A stretch of DNA of 64,000 nucleotides, taken from assembly GCA_016719395.1 (NCBI GenBank), contig JADJZF010000002.1, positions 186,001 through 250,000 of the forward strand. Reading direction: 5' to 3'. This DNA is from Candidatus Amarobacter glycogenicus (GTDB taxonomy: Bacteria; Chloroflexota; Dehalococcoidia; Tepidiformales; Tepidiformaceae). The translations under genes and the position numbers were made by a program. Below the pieces are notes generated by a model. It was not told the DNA's origin, did no database searches, and saw nothing but the letters and a program-made list of their open reading frames with translations. The number at the start of each line of letters is the position of its first letter. The stretch's first letter is position 1. Of this stretch, positions 1-7,963 are shown piece by piece.

Positions 1-192
1 CCAACGCTTGGCACCGTGAAACAGGCGAACACCCCGGTGCGCATGAGCGGAGGAGAAACCGGCACGCGCCGCTCGTCGCCGGCGCTCGGCCAGCACACGG
101 AGGAGTTCCTTGGAGAGTTGGGATTCACGGGCGACGAAATCGAGGCGCTTGAGACCGGCGGCGTCGTGCGGAGCTGGAAACGCGGCGCTTAG
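1..192 (+). CDS. CaiB/BaiF CoA transferase, C-terminal fragment
   Basis: The reading frame is open at the window edge and ends with TAG at 190-192, giving about 63 residues. They match the end of family III CoA transferases: a P-V-R-M-S segment, then the SSPALGQHTEEFL signature (the conserved 'P.lGqht.e.L'), then an E-L-G-F...L...G-V-V tail. The family moves CoA between acyl groups, but the substrate cannot be told from this tail. The stop overlaps the 3' end of the convergent toxin gene by a few bases. A second, nearly complete family member lies at 48428-49610. Confidence 0.85.
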   Translation, partial: PTLGTVKQANTPVRMSGGETGTRRSSPALGQHTEEFLGELGFTGDEIEALETGGVVRSWKRGA

Positions 193-488
193 TCTTCGCC
201 AGGACTAAGCGTTGGCTGGTCCCGTCCACCATGAACGACGCGGACGATGTCGATGTAGTCGGCCCGAACGCGGTAGAGGATTGACCACGTCCGAACGTTG
301 AGTCGTCGGACTCCTGAGCCTTTCAGTTCCGCGATCTCCGGGTGACGCAACGGCATCTCGCGAAGAGTGTGGGCTCGCTCAATCAGTTCCACGACGAGGT
401 TGTCGGCGGAGACCTCCGACGATTCCCGGACGAAGTTCCAGATGTCTCTCAGGTCCTGCAGCGACTCGTCGCTAAAGAGGACATGCAT
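189..488 (-). CDS. ParE/RelE-family toxin
   Basis: A 99-residue protein with the RelE/ParE plasmid-stabilisation fold pattern: N-terminal F-S-D-E-S-L-Q-D-L, a helix region with ERAHTLREMP, then the basic strand motif VRRLNVRTWSILYRV and a C-terminal I-V-R-V-V-H-G-G-R-D. The R-x-L-N...Y-R-V...H-G-x-R layout is typical of ParE-like toxins. Its ATG directly follows the stop codon of the antitoxin gene at 489-761, so the two are co-transcribed. Whether it poisons gyrase (ParE) or cleaves mRNA (RelE) cannot be decided from the sequence. Confidence 0.85.
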   Translation of the reverse strand: MHVLFSDESLQDLRDIWNFVRESSEVSADNLVVELIERAHTLREMPLRHPEIAELKGSGVRRLNVRTWSILYRVRADYIDIVRVVHGGRDQPTLSPGED

Positions 489-761
489 CTAACCGGATGT
501 GACTTCCCGCGCTGACCACTGCTGGCGTGCATCGCTGATGACGCGCGCCGCGAGGTCGGGAGTCCAGGGGGTCCCCCCTCGGGCATCGAGCGACGCGATT
601 CCGGCTTCAATCTTCTTCTGGATGCCGTTCCAGTACTCGCGCTCATCTTCAGCAAGCCGCCGTACTGCCACGTCGACAAACTCCTGGGCACTGGCGAATG
701 AGCCACGCTCCACGCACTCCTGGATGTCTGAAGCCAGGTCATCGGGGATCCGCACTTGCAT
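489..761 (-). CDS. ParD/CopG-like antitoxin
   Basis: A 90-residue protein starting M-Q-V-R-I-P-D-D-L-A, the N-terminal ribbon-helix-helix strand of CopG/ParD antitoxins. It continues with S-F-A-S-A-Q-E-F-V-D-V-A-V-R-R-L and a charged C-terminal tail that would bind the toxin. The ATG at 761 is preferred over the upstream GTG at 779 because the RHH strand starts there and a TACGAT -10 element sits 6 bases upstream, as for other leaderless genes here. The stop abuts the toxin start, a classic antitoxin-first operon. Confidence 0.8.
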   Translation of the reverse strand: MQVRIPDDLASDIQECVERGSFASAQEFVDVAVRRLAEDEREYWNGIQKKIEAGIASLDARGGTPWTPDLAARVISDARQQWSAREVTSG

Positions 762-767
762 ATCCCG

Positions 768-773
768 ATCGTA
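768..773 (-). promoter_or_regulatory. -10 element of leaderless antitoxin gene
   Basis: TACGAT on the minus strand, 6 bases upstream of the ATG at 761. At this spacing transcription would start at or next to the start codon. No Shine-Dalgarno sequence is seen. Confidence 0.55.
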
Positions 774-860
774 CCACACTGCTTTTGGCCCAGGCGGCCT
801 GGGGCCTGCCCGTTTCCGCCAACCCGGTGCCAGGCAAGGAGACCGAACTCCGAGACGAGG

Positions 861-2075
861 CTAGAGTGCCAGGCCCGGCTTGACCACCAGTGCTGCGAGA
901 CCGCGGAGTTGGAAGTTCGGGACGTGTTCGGCGGCGACGACTTCGTACTCCCCGAACCGTTCCAGGAATCGGCCGAGGGCGATCTGCAGTTCGAGACGGG
1001 CAAGCGGAGCGCCAAGACAGAAGTGGATGCCGTACCCGAATGAGAGGTGGCGATTGTCGACTCGGTCGAAGTCCAGGGTATGCGGTTCGGCGAAGCGCGC
1101 GGGATCCCGGTTCGCTGCCCCGGTCATCACCTGGACCTGTTGGCCGGCCCGGATGGTGCGGGAGCCTACTTTCACATCCTGCCGTGCGAACCGGGCGACC
1201 AGGTGGGTGGGACTGTCGAAGCGGAGCAACTCTTCCACCGCCTGGGGCCGGAGTCCAGGGTTGCCGGCCAACTCGAGCCGCGCCACAGGGTGGCGGGCCA
1301 GGGCGACTATCGCGTTTCCCAGTGCCATCGCCGTCGGTCCGTTTCCGGCCAGCGAGATGTGGATGAGCATCGTGAGCATCTCTTCCGGCCGGATCGTCTC
1401 GTCGTCGCAGGCGCCGAGGAGGACTGAGAGGACGTCGGCAGGCGCCTCATCCGGAGATGCATCGCGGTTTTCGGCCAGGGAGGCGAGGTAGTCGAACATC
1501 TCGGCCTGGGCCTGTCCCGCCGCTTCCACGACACCTGGAGTGGAGGCGCCTTCGGCCCGCGCCCGCATGAGGGCGAGCGACCAGGCCCGGAACTGTCCGA
1601 AGTCCGCGCGAGGGACGCCGATGTGTTGGAGGATGGTGCTCACCGCGAGGGGCTGCGCCAGCTCCGACATTACTTCGAAGGGCCGGTCCATCGGGACTTC
1701 TTCGAGGATCGCATCGACCGAGGCTTCGATGTGGGCACGGGCAGCCTCGATCGCGCGGGGCGTGAAGCCGCGGTTCACCACGGCCCGCAACCGCGTGTGC
1801 TCCGGTGGGTCGGAGTTGCCCATGATGGTGGTGTGACCGAGCGGCGCTTCGTCCCGCTTCCGCGCCACCTCACCGCCGAACGCGCTGGGGACCGCTGTTG
1901 GGTCCGAGGAGAAGTTGTCGTCGTCCTGGAGGATGCGCAGGCAGTCGGCATAGCTCGTCACGATCCATGCGTCGATAGGGGCGTTCCAATGAACCGGCTC
2001 TTTGGCCCGGAGCGCTTCGAGGATGGGGTAGGGGTCTGCCAGGTAGGCCGGGCGGAAGGGGTTGAAGTTGGCCAC
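861..2075 (-). CDS. Cytochrome P450
   Basis: A 404-residue soluble bacterial class I P450. The heme-binding loop is F-G-Y-G-I-H-F-C-L-G-A-P-L-A-R-L near residue 345, with the Cys thiolate ligand. The K-helix ExxR is present in E-E-L-L-R-F. The I-helix reads A-G-N-G-P-T-A, close to the usual A-G-x-(D/E)-T but with the acidic residue replaced by Gly-Pro. Ferredoxin and reductase partners are not in the window, and the substrate is unknown. The GTG start at 2075 gives M-A-N-F-N-P-F-R-P and has a TACACT -10 7 bases upstream. Confidence 0.95.
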   Translation of the reverse strand: MANFNPFRPAYLADPYPILEALRAKEPVHWNAPIDAWIVTSYADCLRILQDDDNFSSDPTAVPSAFGGEVARKRDEAPLGHTTIMGNSDPPEHTRLRAVVNRGFTPRAIEAARAHIEASVDAILEEVPMDRPFEVMSELAQPLAVSTILQHIGVPRADFGQFRAWSLALMRARAEGASTPGVVEAAGQAQAEMFDYLASLAENRDASPDEAPADVLSVLLGACDDETIRPEEMLTMLIHISLAGNGPTAMALGNAIVALARHPVARLELAGNPGLRPQAVEELLRFDSPTHLVARFARQDVKVGSRTIRAGQQVQVMTGAANRDPARFAEPHTLDFDRVDNRHLSFGYGIHFCLGAPLARLELQIALGRFLERFGEYEVVAAEHVPNFQLRGLAALVVKPGLAL

Positions 2076-2082
2076 GGAGTAC

Positions 2083-2088
2083 AGTGTA
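2083..2088 (-). promoter_or_regulatory. -10 element of leaderless P450 gene
   Basis: TACACT on the minus strand, 7 bases before the GTG at 2075. It supports a leaderless transcript for the P450 gene. Confidence 0.55.
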
Positions 2089-2303
2089 CGTGTCGCTAAC
2101 TTTTGGGGCGTAGTGAATAGTTCCGATAACAGAAAGGGCCGGGTCGCTCACCCGGCGCCTTCCGCGTGGACGGGGCCCGGCCGGCATCGAGGTGCGCCGG
2201 CCGTGGCGCAATCCGCCCACCCCCCTCGAAGTTCCCCTCGAATCAGAATACGAACGGGCGTGAATAAGGGATCTCCGGATCGTGAGATCAGGGGACTGGG
2301 CGA

Positions 2304-2309
2304 TAGGGT
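2304..2309 (+). promoter_or_regulatory. -10 element of leaderless exported-protein gene
   Basis: TAGGGT lies 6 bases before the GTG at 2316. A small inverted repeat (GATCTC...GAGATC) lies just upstream at about 2269-2289. The rest of the 2089-2315 intergenic stretch shows nothing recognisable. Confidence 0.45.
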
Positions 2310-2315
2310 TGAGGC

Positions 2316-3176
2316 GTGCAAGGTGAGCCCCGCCGGCAGCCTCCCGTGTCGGAATCGAACCAGCTGCTCCAACGGCTGAAGAAGCCGCAGTATGCCCTCC
2401 CTGCCGCCATCGTCGTCGGCATGCTCGCCCTCGCATTCGGCGTTCAGCCGCGGACGAGCGGCCAGGCGAGAGACGTCTCGGCCATCCCCATCGAACGGTC
2501 CAGCGCCACCGTGCCGGCGCTGCCTTCGGCGACCCCCACTGCGGCGGCGACCAAAGCTGCAGCAACGCCCGCAGGGACCGCCGGACAGTCAGCATCCACC
2601 ACCGCGACCTCGGACGTTGCCGGTGCTCGGTCGACGCCTCAGGTCGCTCCTTCGTCGACTGTCGATCCCGCGCTTCAGCGCCAGCCCACGCAGTGCGGAG
2701 CGTTGAAGGAGTCGACTTCGGCCCTGGCCGTCGAGCAGGCGATTTCGGGCTTATCGATTAAGGCGACGAAAGTGGCGGTCTATCCGATCGATTACTTCCG
2801 TTGCATTCTGATGGCGACCGGCGGCCAGGAAGCCTACGGCCTCGCATCGTCGATCCTGAAAGCGGAAGACCAGGGCCAAACGCACATCGTGCTCATCGAC
2901 CTCTGGCTGGCGAATGCTTCGAAGCAGTTCGGCCAGGTCAATCTCCGTCACGCGACCGTGGCCATGGCGGGTCAGTCGTTCGTTCCCCTCGCCACGCTGG
3001 GCGGCCGTGCGGAAGTCGTCGTGTCATCCGGACAGGGGCGCACGCTCAGCCTCGTCGTCGCCATCAAGAACAGCATCGGCGAGACGACGGGGCCGACAAC
3101 GCTGGTCGTCGAAGGCCCGCTGCTCGGAGGGAACCAGGTGCCGGGCAAATACCAGCTCTTCCTGCCGACTCCCTGA
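2316..3176 (+). CDS. Exported or membrane-anchored protein, function unknown
   Basis: A 286-residue protein. It has a hydrophobic segment at about residues 28-43 (A-L-P-A-A-I-V-V-G-M-L-A-L-A-F-G), a Ser/Thr/Ala/Pro-rich linker at about 55-125, and a folded C-terminal domain from about 128 with one Cys near its start and another around 165. The architecture is signal anchor, flexible linker, then extracellular beta-rich domain; a disulfide is possible. The DUF4352-like spacing of a secreted immunoglobulin-type fold is plausible but not proven. The start is GTG at 2316. No function is assigned. Confidence 0.7.
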   Translation: MQGEPRRQPPVSESNQLLQRLKKPQYALPAAIVVGMLALAFGVQPRTSGQARDVSAIPIERSSATVPALPSATPTAAATKAAATPAGTAGQSASTTATSDVAGARSTPQVAPSSTVDPALQRQPTQCGALKESTSALAVEQAISGLSIKATKVAVYPIDYFRCILMATGGQEAYGLASSILKAEDQGQTHIVLIDLWLANASKQFGQVNLRHATVAMAGQSFVPLATLGGRAEVVVSSGQGRTLSLVVAIKNSIGETTGPTTLVVEGPLLGGNQVPGKYQLFLPTP

Positions 3177-3206
3177 GGACGGCTTTCCTCAACCCGAGCG
3201 CTGCGC

Positions 3207-3212
3207 CATGCT
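3207..3212 (+). promoter_or_regulatory. Possible -10 element of leaderless MaoC gene
   Basis: CATGCT lies 6 bases before the ATG at 3219. The same hexamer at the same spacing precedes the CoA-transferase gene at 26314. It departs from TANNNT at the first base, so the call is tentative. Confidence 0.35.
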
Positions 3213-3218
3213 TCGGGC

Positions 3219-3632
3219 ATGGCTACCTACGACGAAATCCAGATTGGCGATTCCGCCACGTTTACGAAGACCATCAGCGAGAGCGATGTGTACCTGTTCG
3301 CCGGCATCACCGGGGACCTGAATCCTGCCCATATCGACGCCGTTTCGGCCGCGAATGGCATGTTCAAGCAGCGAGTCGCCCACGGCATGCTCACCGGCTC
3401 GTTCATCTCTACCGTGGTTGGCATGCAACTCCCGGGTCCGGGTTCTATCTACGCGGCCCAGGAGCTCTCGTTCCGCGCCCCGGTCTTCTTCGGCGACACG
3501 GTGACGGCGAAAGTCGAGTGCACCGAGAAGCTCGAACCGCGAAAGTGGCTGAAGTTCCGGACAACGGTGACGAACCAGGACGGCAAGCTCGTGATCGACG
3601 GCACCGCCACGGTGATCCCCCCTTCGGCCTGA
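3219..3632 (+). CDS. MaoC-like (R)-enoyl-CoA hydratase
   Basis: A 137-residue hot-dog-fold protein. The hydratase-2 motif is clear: F-A-G-I-T-G-D-L-N-P-A-H-I-D (catalytic Asp and His of PhaJ/MaoC enzymes), followed by A-H-G-M-L-T. It probably hydrates trans-2-enoyl-CoA to (R)-3-hydroxyacyl-CoA in fatty-acid or polyester metabolism. The length matches single-domain PhaJ enzymes (about 135-160). It stands alone on the plus strand and converges on the next gene with a 3-base gap. Confidence 0.9.
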   Translation: MATYDEIQIGDSATFTKTISESDVYLFAGITGDLNPAHIDAVSAANGMFKQRVAHGMLTGSFISTVVGMQLPGPGSIYAAQELSFRAPVFFGDTVTAKVECTEKLEPRKWLKFRTTVTNQDGKLVIDGTATVIPPSA

Positions 3633-3635
3633 TTC

Positions 3636-4097
3636 TCAGGCTGAGTTTCGGTGACCCACAGACACTGCTGGTACGGGGTCGGCGGCACTCATGATGGCTT
3701 TCATGTGGCGGAGGGCGGTCTCGGCGAGGGACGTCGCGCGGACGGACTCGAGCCAGGCGCGGGCATCGGCTTCGCGTGTAAACACACCGAACTCCTCGCC
3801 GGCCTGTGCCAGGCGGGCGAAGTGCCGAGCGAGCGGCAACTGGCGTTGGTTGCAAACCACCGCGACGCGCTGGTCTGGGGCTGATCGCCCATGGAAGCTC
3901 GCGGCGATCACCTGGAGGCTGCCGTGGGTGAGCCCGCCGTCGACTTCACGCACATCGCAGAACGCGTGCGCGATCCCGCCCGCTTCAGCGAGCACGGACG
4001 CCTGGGAAAGGGCACGAAGGGCCTCCGCAGCGGGCACATCCGCGGAGAAAACCGCCTCCAACACCTCACCACCTGCCCCTACGCGGATAGCGTACAT
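3636..4097 (-). CDS. STAS/SpoIIAA-like domain protein
   Basis: A protein of about 153 residues starting M-Y-A-I-R-V-G. The pattern of alternating strands and helices ending in F-G-V-F-T-R-E-A-D-A-R-A-W-L resembles small STAS/SEC14-like proteins common in environmental bacteria, which end 'vFtdeaeAraWL'. No catalytic residues can be recognised. The ATG at 4097 is chosen over a start at 4124 because the domain begins there. A Gly/Ala-rich purine tract (GGAGG) lies upstream. Function unknown. Confidence 0.6.
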   Translation of the reverse strand: MYAIRVGAGGEVLEAVFSADVPAAEALRALSQASVLAEAGGIAHAFCDVREVDGGLTHGSLQVIAASFHGRSAPDQRVAVVCNQRQLPLARHFARLAQAGEEFGVFTREADARAWLESVRATSLAETALRHMKAIMSAADPVPAVSVGHRNSA

Positions 4098-4175
4098 GAC
4101 CGTACCTCGCCTCCAAGCATCCACTTGGCGAGGGCCAGAGGCACTAGGGAATCTCCCCCATTTACGCCCTGATCA

Positions 4176-5253
4176 CTAGCCCGCCGCCTCGAATCGGGCA
4201 GGGGGCCGGACGTCTCGCGGGTTGACCACCGCGAAGGTGCAGCGCCCGTCAACCAGGACGCTGAGGCGGGACGCTACACCGGTTAGCTGGTCCGATGGGG
4301 CTCTCGGCACGATGAGGATGACGCCGTCATGCCAGCCGACTTCGTCGTAGCCGCGGGAGAAACGTTTCAGCAACCAGCCGAGTTCGAAAAGGTCCGTGCC
4401 GGGGAGCGGGTCGCACTGGACGACGGGCCGGTCCAGCTTGCTCGTATGCAGGACGGGAAGGCACGTCTCCGCGTCCCACGAGCCCACTTCGCCCCGGGAT
4501 GCGCGCGCGAGCACGGCCGTCAGCTGTTGGGGGGTGACTGGGATGGTGGCCCAGCAGCGAGCGCCCGCTTCGAGGGCCTGCGCCAGGTCGCGTTTCGCTC
4601 GAAGACCGGCCACGACGATCGCGGCGATGTCGAGTCCGCGCCGCTCTCGAACCTTTCGGGCGGCGTGGCCGGCGGCTGTCGCCTGCGTGATCAGGATGTC
4701 GGCCGGCTCGGACGTAAGCTCCATCCCCATGGCGCGGCAGGTCTCCGCCATCAGCGAGCGCGAAGCGTGGTCTTCCACATCCAGGTGGACCTTGAGTCCG
4801 CGCAGGTTGGGATGTGGCCAGTTGCCATACGGTCCGTCCACCTCCCGGTCGCCGCTGCCGCGCACCGTCCGCCCATCGCTCGCGAGGGCCGTCAGCCAGG
4901 CTTCACAGCCGGTACAGGCAAACAGTTCCAGCCGGCGCCCGGTGGGCGACACCCAGGCCATACGGGCCGCCTTGCCCGCGGGCATCTCACAGCAGACCTG
5001 GCACTGGTCTTCGAAGACGAGCTTGCGGTTCCCGGCGCTCGGCCCGCCGAGCACGCGATGCGTCCCATCCGGCGCCCGGGCGGCGGCTGCGAGCCCGCCG
5101 AGCCACTCCGGCACAACTCTCACAGAGCGGCACAACTGATCCCGTGCGGTGCGGGTCGGGGCGCCATTCCCGGTAGAGGCGCACGGGCCGGATGTCCAGT
5201 TCCCAATCGGCGGGCAGTGCGCGGCCGCAGCAAGGGCAGCCTGTCTGTTGCAT
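4176..5253 (-). CDS. Zinc-ribbon plus receiver-like protein, frameshifted
   Basis: The start region (ATG at 5253) reads M-Q-Q-T-G-C-P-C-C-G-R and soon C-E-S-C, a zinc-ribbon pair. From about 5110 the coding sense continues in another frame: P-E-W-L-G-G-L-A-A-A, a second Cys set (C-Q-V-C-C...C-T-G-C), then a segment of about 120 residues with the alternating strand/helix pattern of a degenerate receiver domain (A-D-I-L-I-T-Q, I-A-A-I-V-V-A-G-L, W-A-T-I-P-V-T-P). Total length is 3n+1, consistent with one extra base near 5100-5115. The first ~100 residues of the long open frame above it are only a shadow of the next gene. No function assigned. Confidence 0.6.
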
Positions 5254-5298
5254 GTGCGACGATCATCGGGAGAACACCGTAAAGCCTTGAGGGCGCGG

Positions 5299-6045
5299 CT
5301 AGTACACCTCAGCCTCGGCAACGATGGCGAAGTGGTCGCTGGGGTAAATGGTCGGGTCGCCCGGTGGGTGTACGTTGGCCCCGATCCGCGCAGAGGAGAT
5401 TCGGACGCGCCCCGAATACCAGATGTAGTCCAGGCAGTTCGGGTCGCCATCGGTATCCATCGTCGGCGCCTGGATCCCGCTGGGCCATGTCACCGGCGGC
5501 TCGCTCCCGTTCGCCTCGAACGAGGCCGAACGATAGCCGGCGGCCCTCATCACGGTGTAGGCAGGTTCGGTTGGTGGCGTGTTGAAGTCTCCGACGATGA
5601 ACACCGCATCCGCCGCCGGCGCTTCCGCCATCCAGTCCACGATCGCCGTCGCCTGCTCGACGCGGACCTCCGGTTCTCCTGGTTTGTGATGCAGGTGTGT
5701 GTTGGCGAACCAGACCGTCCGTCCCTCGCTCACGAGGAGGACTCTTTGGACGGATCGGCCAGTACTGAGGCGCAGCTCTTCGTGCACCTGGATGTCCCCC
5801 CGCGCCACGAGGATCGCGTTGCCGAAGTCCGGGTGACGTTCGTGTCTGGCGATGAGGCTCCGGTAGTGCCGTTCCGGTAGCTGGCCGGCAAGGAAGTCAT
5901 CCTGGCGAGGTTCGCTGAAGATGACCTCCTGGAGCCCGATGACATCCGCTTCCAGTTCTGCGAAGGCGGCGCCAAGGAGCGGCTGGCGCTCGCCGTAGCG
6001 GTCGGTGGTGTTGCGGATGTTGAAGGTAGCGACGCGGATCTGCAT
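5299..6045 (-). CDS. Endonuclease/exonuclease/phosphatase family protein
   Basis: 248 residues with every signature of the EEP (DNase I-like) fold: T-F-N-I-R near the N-terminus, G-L-Q-E with the metal-binding Glu, N-T-H-L, G-D-F-N-T in the middle, L-D-Y-I, and the terminal S-D-H-F-A catalytic Asp-His. The family includes Mg-dependent nucleases and phosphodiesterases; the substrate is unknown. There is no signal peptide. It sits 11 bases downstream of the metF-like gene, but a -10 element overlapping the metF-like stop codon suggests its own leaderless transcript. Confidence 0.9.
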   Translation of the reverse strand: MQIRVATFNIRNTTDRYGERQPLLGAAFAELEADVIGLQEVIFSEPRQDDFLAGQLPERHYRSLIARHERHPDFGNAILVARGDIQVHEELRLSTGRSVQRVLLVSEGRTVWFANTHLHHKPGEPEVRVEQATAIVDWMAEAPAADAVFIVGDFNTPPTEPAYTVMRAAGYRSASFEANGSEPPVTWPSGIQAPTMDTDGDPNCLDYIWYSGRVRISSARIGANVHPPGDPTIYPSDHFAIVAEAEVY

Positions 6046-6053
6046 GTCGGCGA

Positions 6054-6059
6054 ACTCTA
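6054..6059 (-). promoter_or_regulatory. -10 element overlapping upstream stop codon
   Basis: TAGAGT on the minus strand, 8 bases before the ATG at 6045. Its first three bases are the TAG stop of the metF-like gene (6057-6059), so the downstream gene can be transcribed separately from within the operon. Confidence 0.5.
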
Positions 6060-6884
6060 GTCGATAGCGCCTGCGGAGCGTAGTGCGGCGAGGATGCGCT
6101 CCCCCGTTTCGGGCGGTGCGTCCCCCTCGAAGGTCATAATCGCCACTCCAGCGACGAACGGCGCGGCGACAAGCTGTTCGAGTGTCGCACGGAAAGCGTC
6201 CCAGGCCAGGGCGTCATCACCTGTCGCAAGCAGCTCGCGCAGTGAGTCCGGGAGGCGCACCCCCAGCCGTTCCTCGATTCGCTCCGCAGCTTCTTCGGAA
6301 AGGAGCGGCATAGCCATCGCGATGATGCGGGTTTCCGGCGCTTCCCGGGCGATGGCGGCCGCGTACCCCTCCAGCGCCGAAAGTTCGAAAACAGGCTGCG
6401 TCTGGATGTAGCTCGCCCCCGCCAGCAGCTTGGGCACCAGGTTCCGGATGACCGCCTCCGGGTCTCTCCCGTACTGGTTCAGGGTGGCGCCGATGAACGC
6501 GCCCGGAATGCGGGCCCTCGTCATCGCGATCGCCTCCCGGATCGTGGGGCCGTCAGGCCCCGCCGTCCCGGCATGGTCTCCGAGGATGCAGAGGACCTGG
6601 TCGATCCCCGCGGTGGCTGCCGCCCTGAGGTCACTCTCTATCTCAGCGCGGGAGCGTCCCCGCGTCACCAGGTGCCACGCGGGTTCGATGCCTGCCTGAT
6701 GGAGCGCGATCGAGGCATCCAGGCTCGATTGCCTTCCGGGGCGCTGGATGACATTGATCGCCTGCGGAGCGCCGCCAAGCAGCCGCGCGCGGCGCAGCAA
6801 CACCCTGGGGAGGGCCCGCTGGGGAGGCAGGATCTCCAGCGCCACGGCGAAACGGCCATCGTCAAGCGTTCGGAGGAAGCGCAT
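6057..6884 (-). CDS. Methylenetetrahydrofolate reductase-like protein
   Basis: 275 residues with the MetF TIM-barrel pattern: V-A-L-E-I-L-P-P at the N-terminus (the family's 'fE.fPP'), I-N-V-I-Q-R-P-G-R, H-L-V-T-R-G-R-S-R, then L-C-I-L-G-D-H, I-G-A-T-L-N-Q-Y and a Q-T-Q-P-V-F segment matching the flavin- and folate-binding strands. It would reduce methylene-THF to methyl-THF or belong to a related methyl-transfer route. Divergence in the middle means the exact substrate is uncertain. It lies 32 bases after the peptide transporter genes on the same strand. Confidence 0.8.
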   Translation of the reverse strand: MRFLRTLDDGRFAVALEILPPQRALPRVLLRRARLLGGAPQAINVIQRPGRQSSLDASIALHQAGIEPAWHLVTRGRSRAEIESDLRAAATAGIDQVLCILGDHAGTAGPDGPTIREAIAMTRARIPGAFIGATLNQYGRDPEAVIRNLVPKLLAGASYIQTQPVFELSALEGYAAAIAREAPETRIIAMAMPLLSEEAAERIEERLGVRLPDSLRELLATGDDALAWDAFRATLEQLVAAPFVAGVAIMTFEGDAPPETGERILAALRSAGAID

Positions 6885-6916
6885 CGGATAAGCGTGGAAT
6901 GCGCCGGAGTTGGCGT

Positions 6917-7960
6917 CTACCCGAAGCCGCCCCCCGCTCCCCGCAGCCGTGGGTCCAGCAGGTCGCGCAGTGCGTCGCCCAGCATGTTGAAGCTGAACAC
7001 CGCGAGGGCGATGCAGACACCCGGCCAGACGACCGACTGGACGTGCACCGAGGAGATCAGGTTGCCCAGGTTCAGCATCTGGCCCCAGGTCGGCTTGTTC
7101 GGGTCGACGACGCCGAAGCCGAGGAAGCTGAGCGCCGCCTCGGCGAGGATGATGCCGCCGAGCCCGATCGTCGCCTGGACGATCAGTGGGCCGAAAATGT
7201 TGGGGATCACGTGCCGCAGCATGATCCGCCGGTCGGTGCAGCCGATGACACGCGCGGCTTCCAGGTACTGGGCCGCCCGGACGCCGAGAACAGACGAGCG
7301 GATGACCCGGGAACCGCCTGCGCCCCCGAGGAACCCGAGGACCAAAGCGAGCTTGAAGAACGTGATTTGGGAGTCATCCAGGGGGAGCGGGCCGTCCAGG
7401 TCCCACCTCCCGATCATCTGCGGGAGCGCGAGGAGGACGACGAGGGCCGGCAGGGCCATGATCGCGTCCACGAATCGCTGGACCACGGCGTCATATTTGC
7501 CACCAAAGTAGCCGCAGGTGACGCCGATTAGAAGCGAGATGGATGAGCTGATCGCGACAGCGATAAGGCCGATGTAGATCGCCCAGCGAGCCCCGTAGAC
7601 AAGACGGCTGTAGACGTCCCGCTGCAGCTGGTCCGTCCCAAACGGGGAGGACAGCGACCCTTCGACCGTCCGGTTCCCGGTGATCTGGCTCGTCTCGACC
7701 TTCGTCGGGCAGAGGAAGGTGTCCTTCGGCCCGAGGCAGTAGTTCTGGAGCCGCTCGCCCACGCCCGTGTCGGCCGGTCCGTGTGTCGCGAACAGCTGCG
7801 GGAAGAGGGCGACGACGAACAGGAAAACGAGGATCAGGAAGCTGACGAACCCGAGTGGCTTTCGCTTCGCGAGGGTCCGGAAGAATCCAACGAGACGCAC
7901 GAGCGCGGAGTTGCTTGCTGGTCTGCCGAGGGAAACCTGGCCTGCTGCTGCTTCTGCCAT
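6917..7960 (-). CDS. Peptide ABC transporter permease (DppC-like)
   Basis: 347 residues with an N-terminal cytoplasmic stretch, one membrane helix at about 37-55, a periplasmic loop, then five more helices. The binding-protein-dependent transport signature E-A-A-R-V-I-G-C-T-D-R-R-I-M-L-R-H-V-I-P-N is present, as is the DppC-type A-L-S-F-L-G-F-G near the end. It pairs with the DppB-like permease 3 bases upstream. The periplasmic loop (about residues 63-105) is longer than in enteric DppC. The matching ATPase genes are not adjacent. Confidence 0.93.
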   Translation of the reverse strand: MAEAAAGQVSLGRPASNSALVRLVGFFRTLAKRKPLGFVSFLILVFLFVVALFPQLFATHGPADTGVGERLQNYCLGPKDTFLCPTKVETSQITGNRTVEGSLSSPFGTDQLQRDVYSRLVYGARWAIYIGLIAVAISSSISLLIGVTCGYFGGKYDAVVQRFVDAIMALPALVVLLALPQMIGRWDLDGPLPLDDSQITFFKLALVLGFLGGAGGSRVIRSSVLGVRAAQYLEAARVIGCTDRRIMLRHVIPNIFGPLIVQATIGLGGIILAEAALSFLGFGVVDPNKPTWGQMLNLGNLISSVHVQSVVWPGVCIALAVFSFNMLGDALRDLLDPRLRGAGGGFG

Positions 7961-7963
7961 TGG

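Noticed and set aside
2089..2315. Possible tRNA-like T-arm (GTTCCCCTCGAATC)
   Set aside because: No matching acceptor or anticodon arm can be drawn.
3206..3224. Hairpin over the MaoC start codon (GCCATGC-TTCGG-GCATGGC)
   Set aside because: Could hide a start codon, but the 5' arm overlaps the -10-like hexamer, so it would not be in a leaderless transcript.
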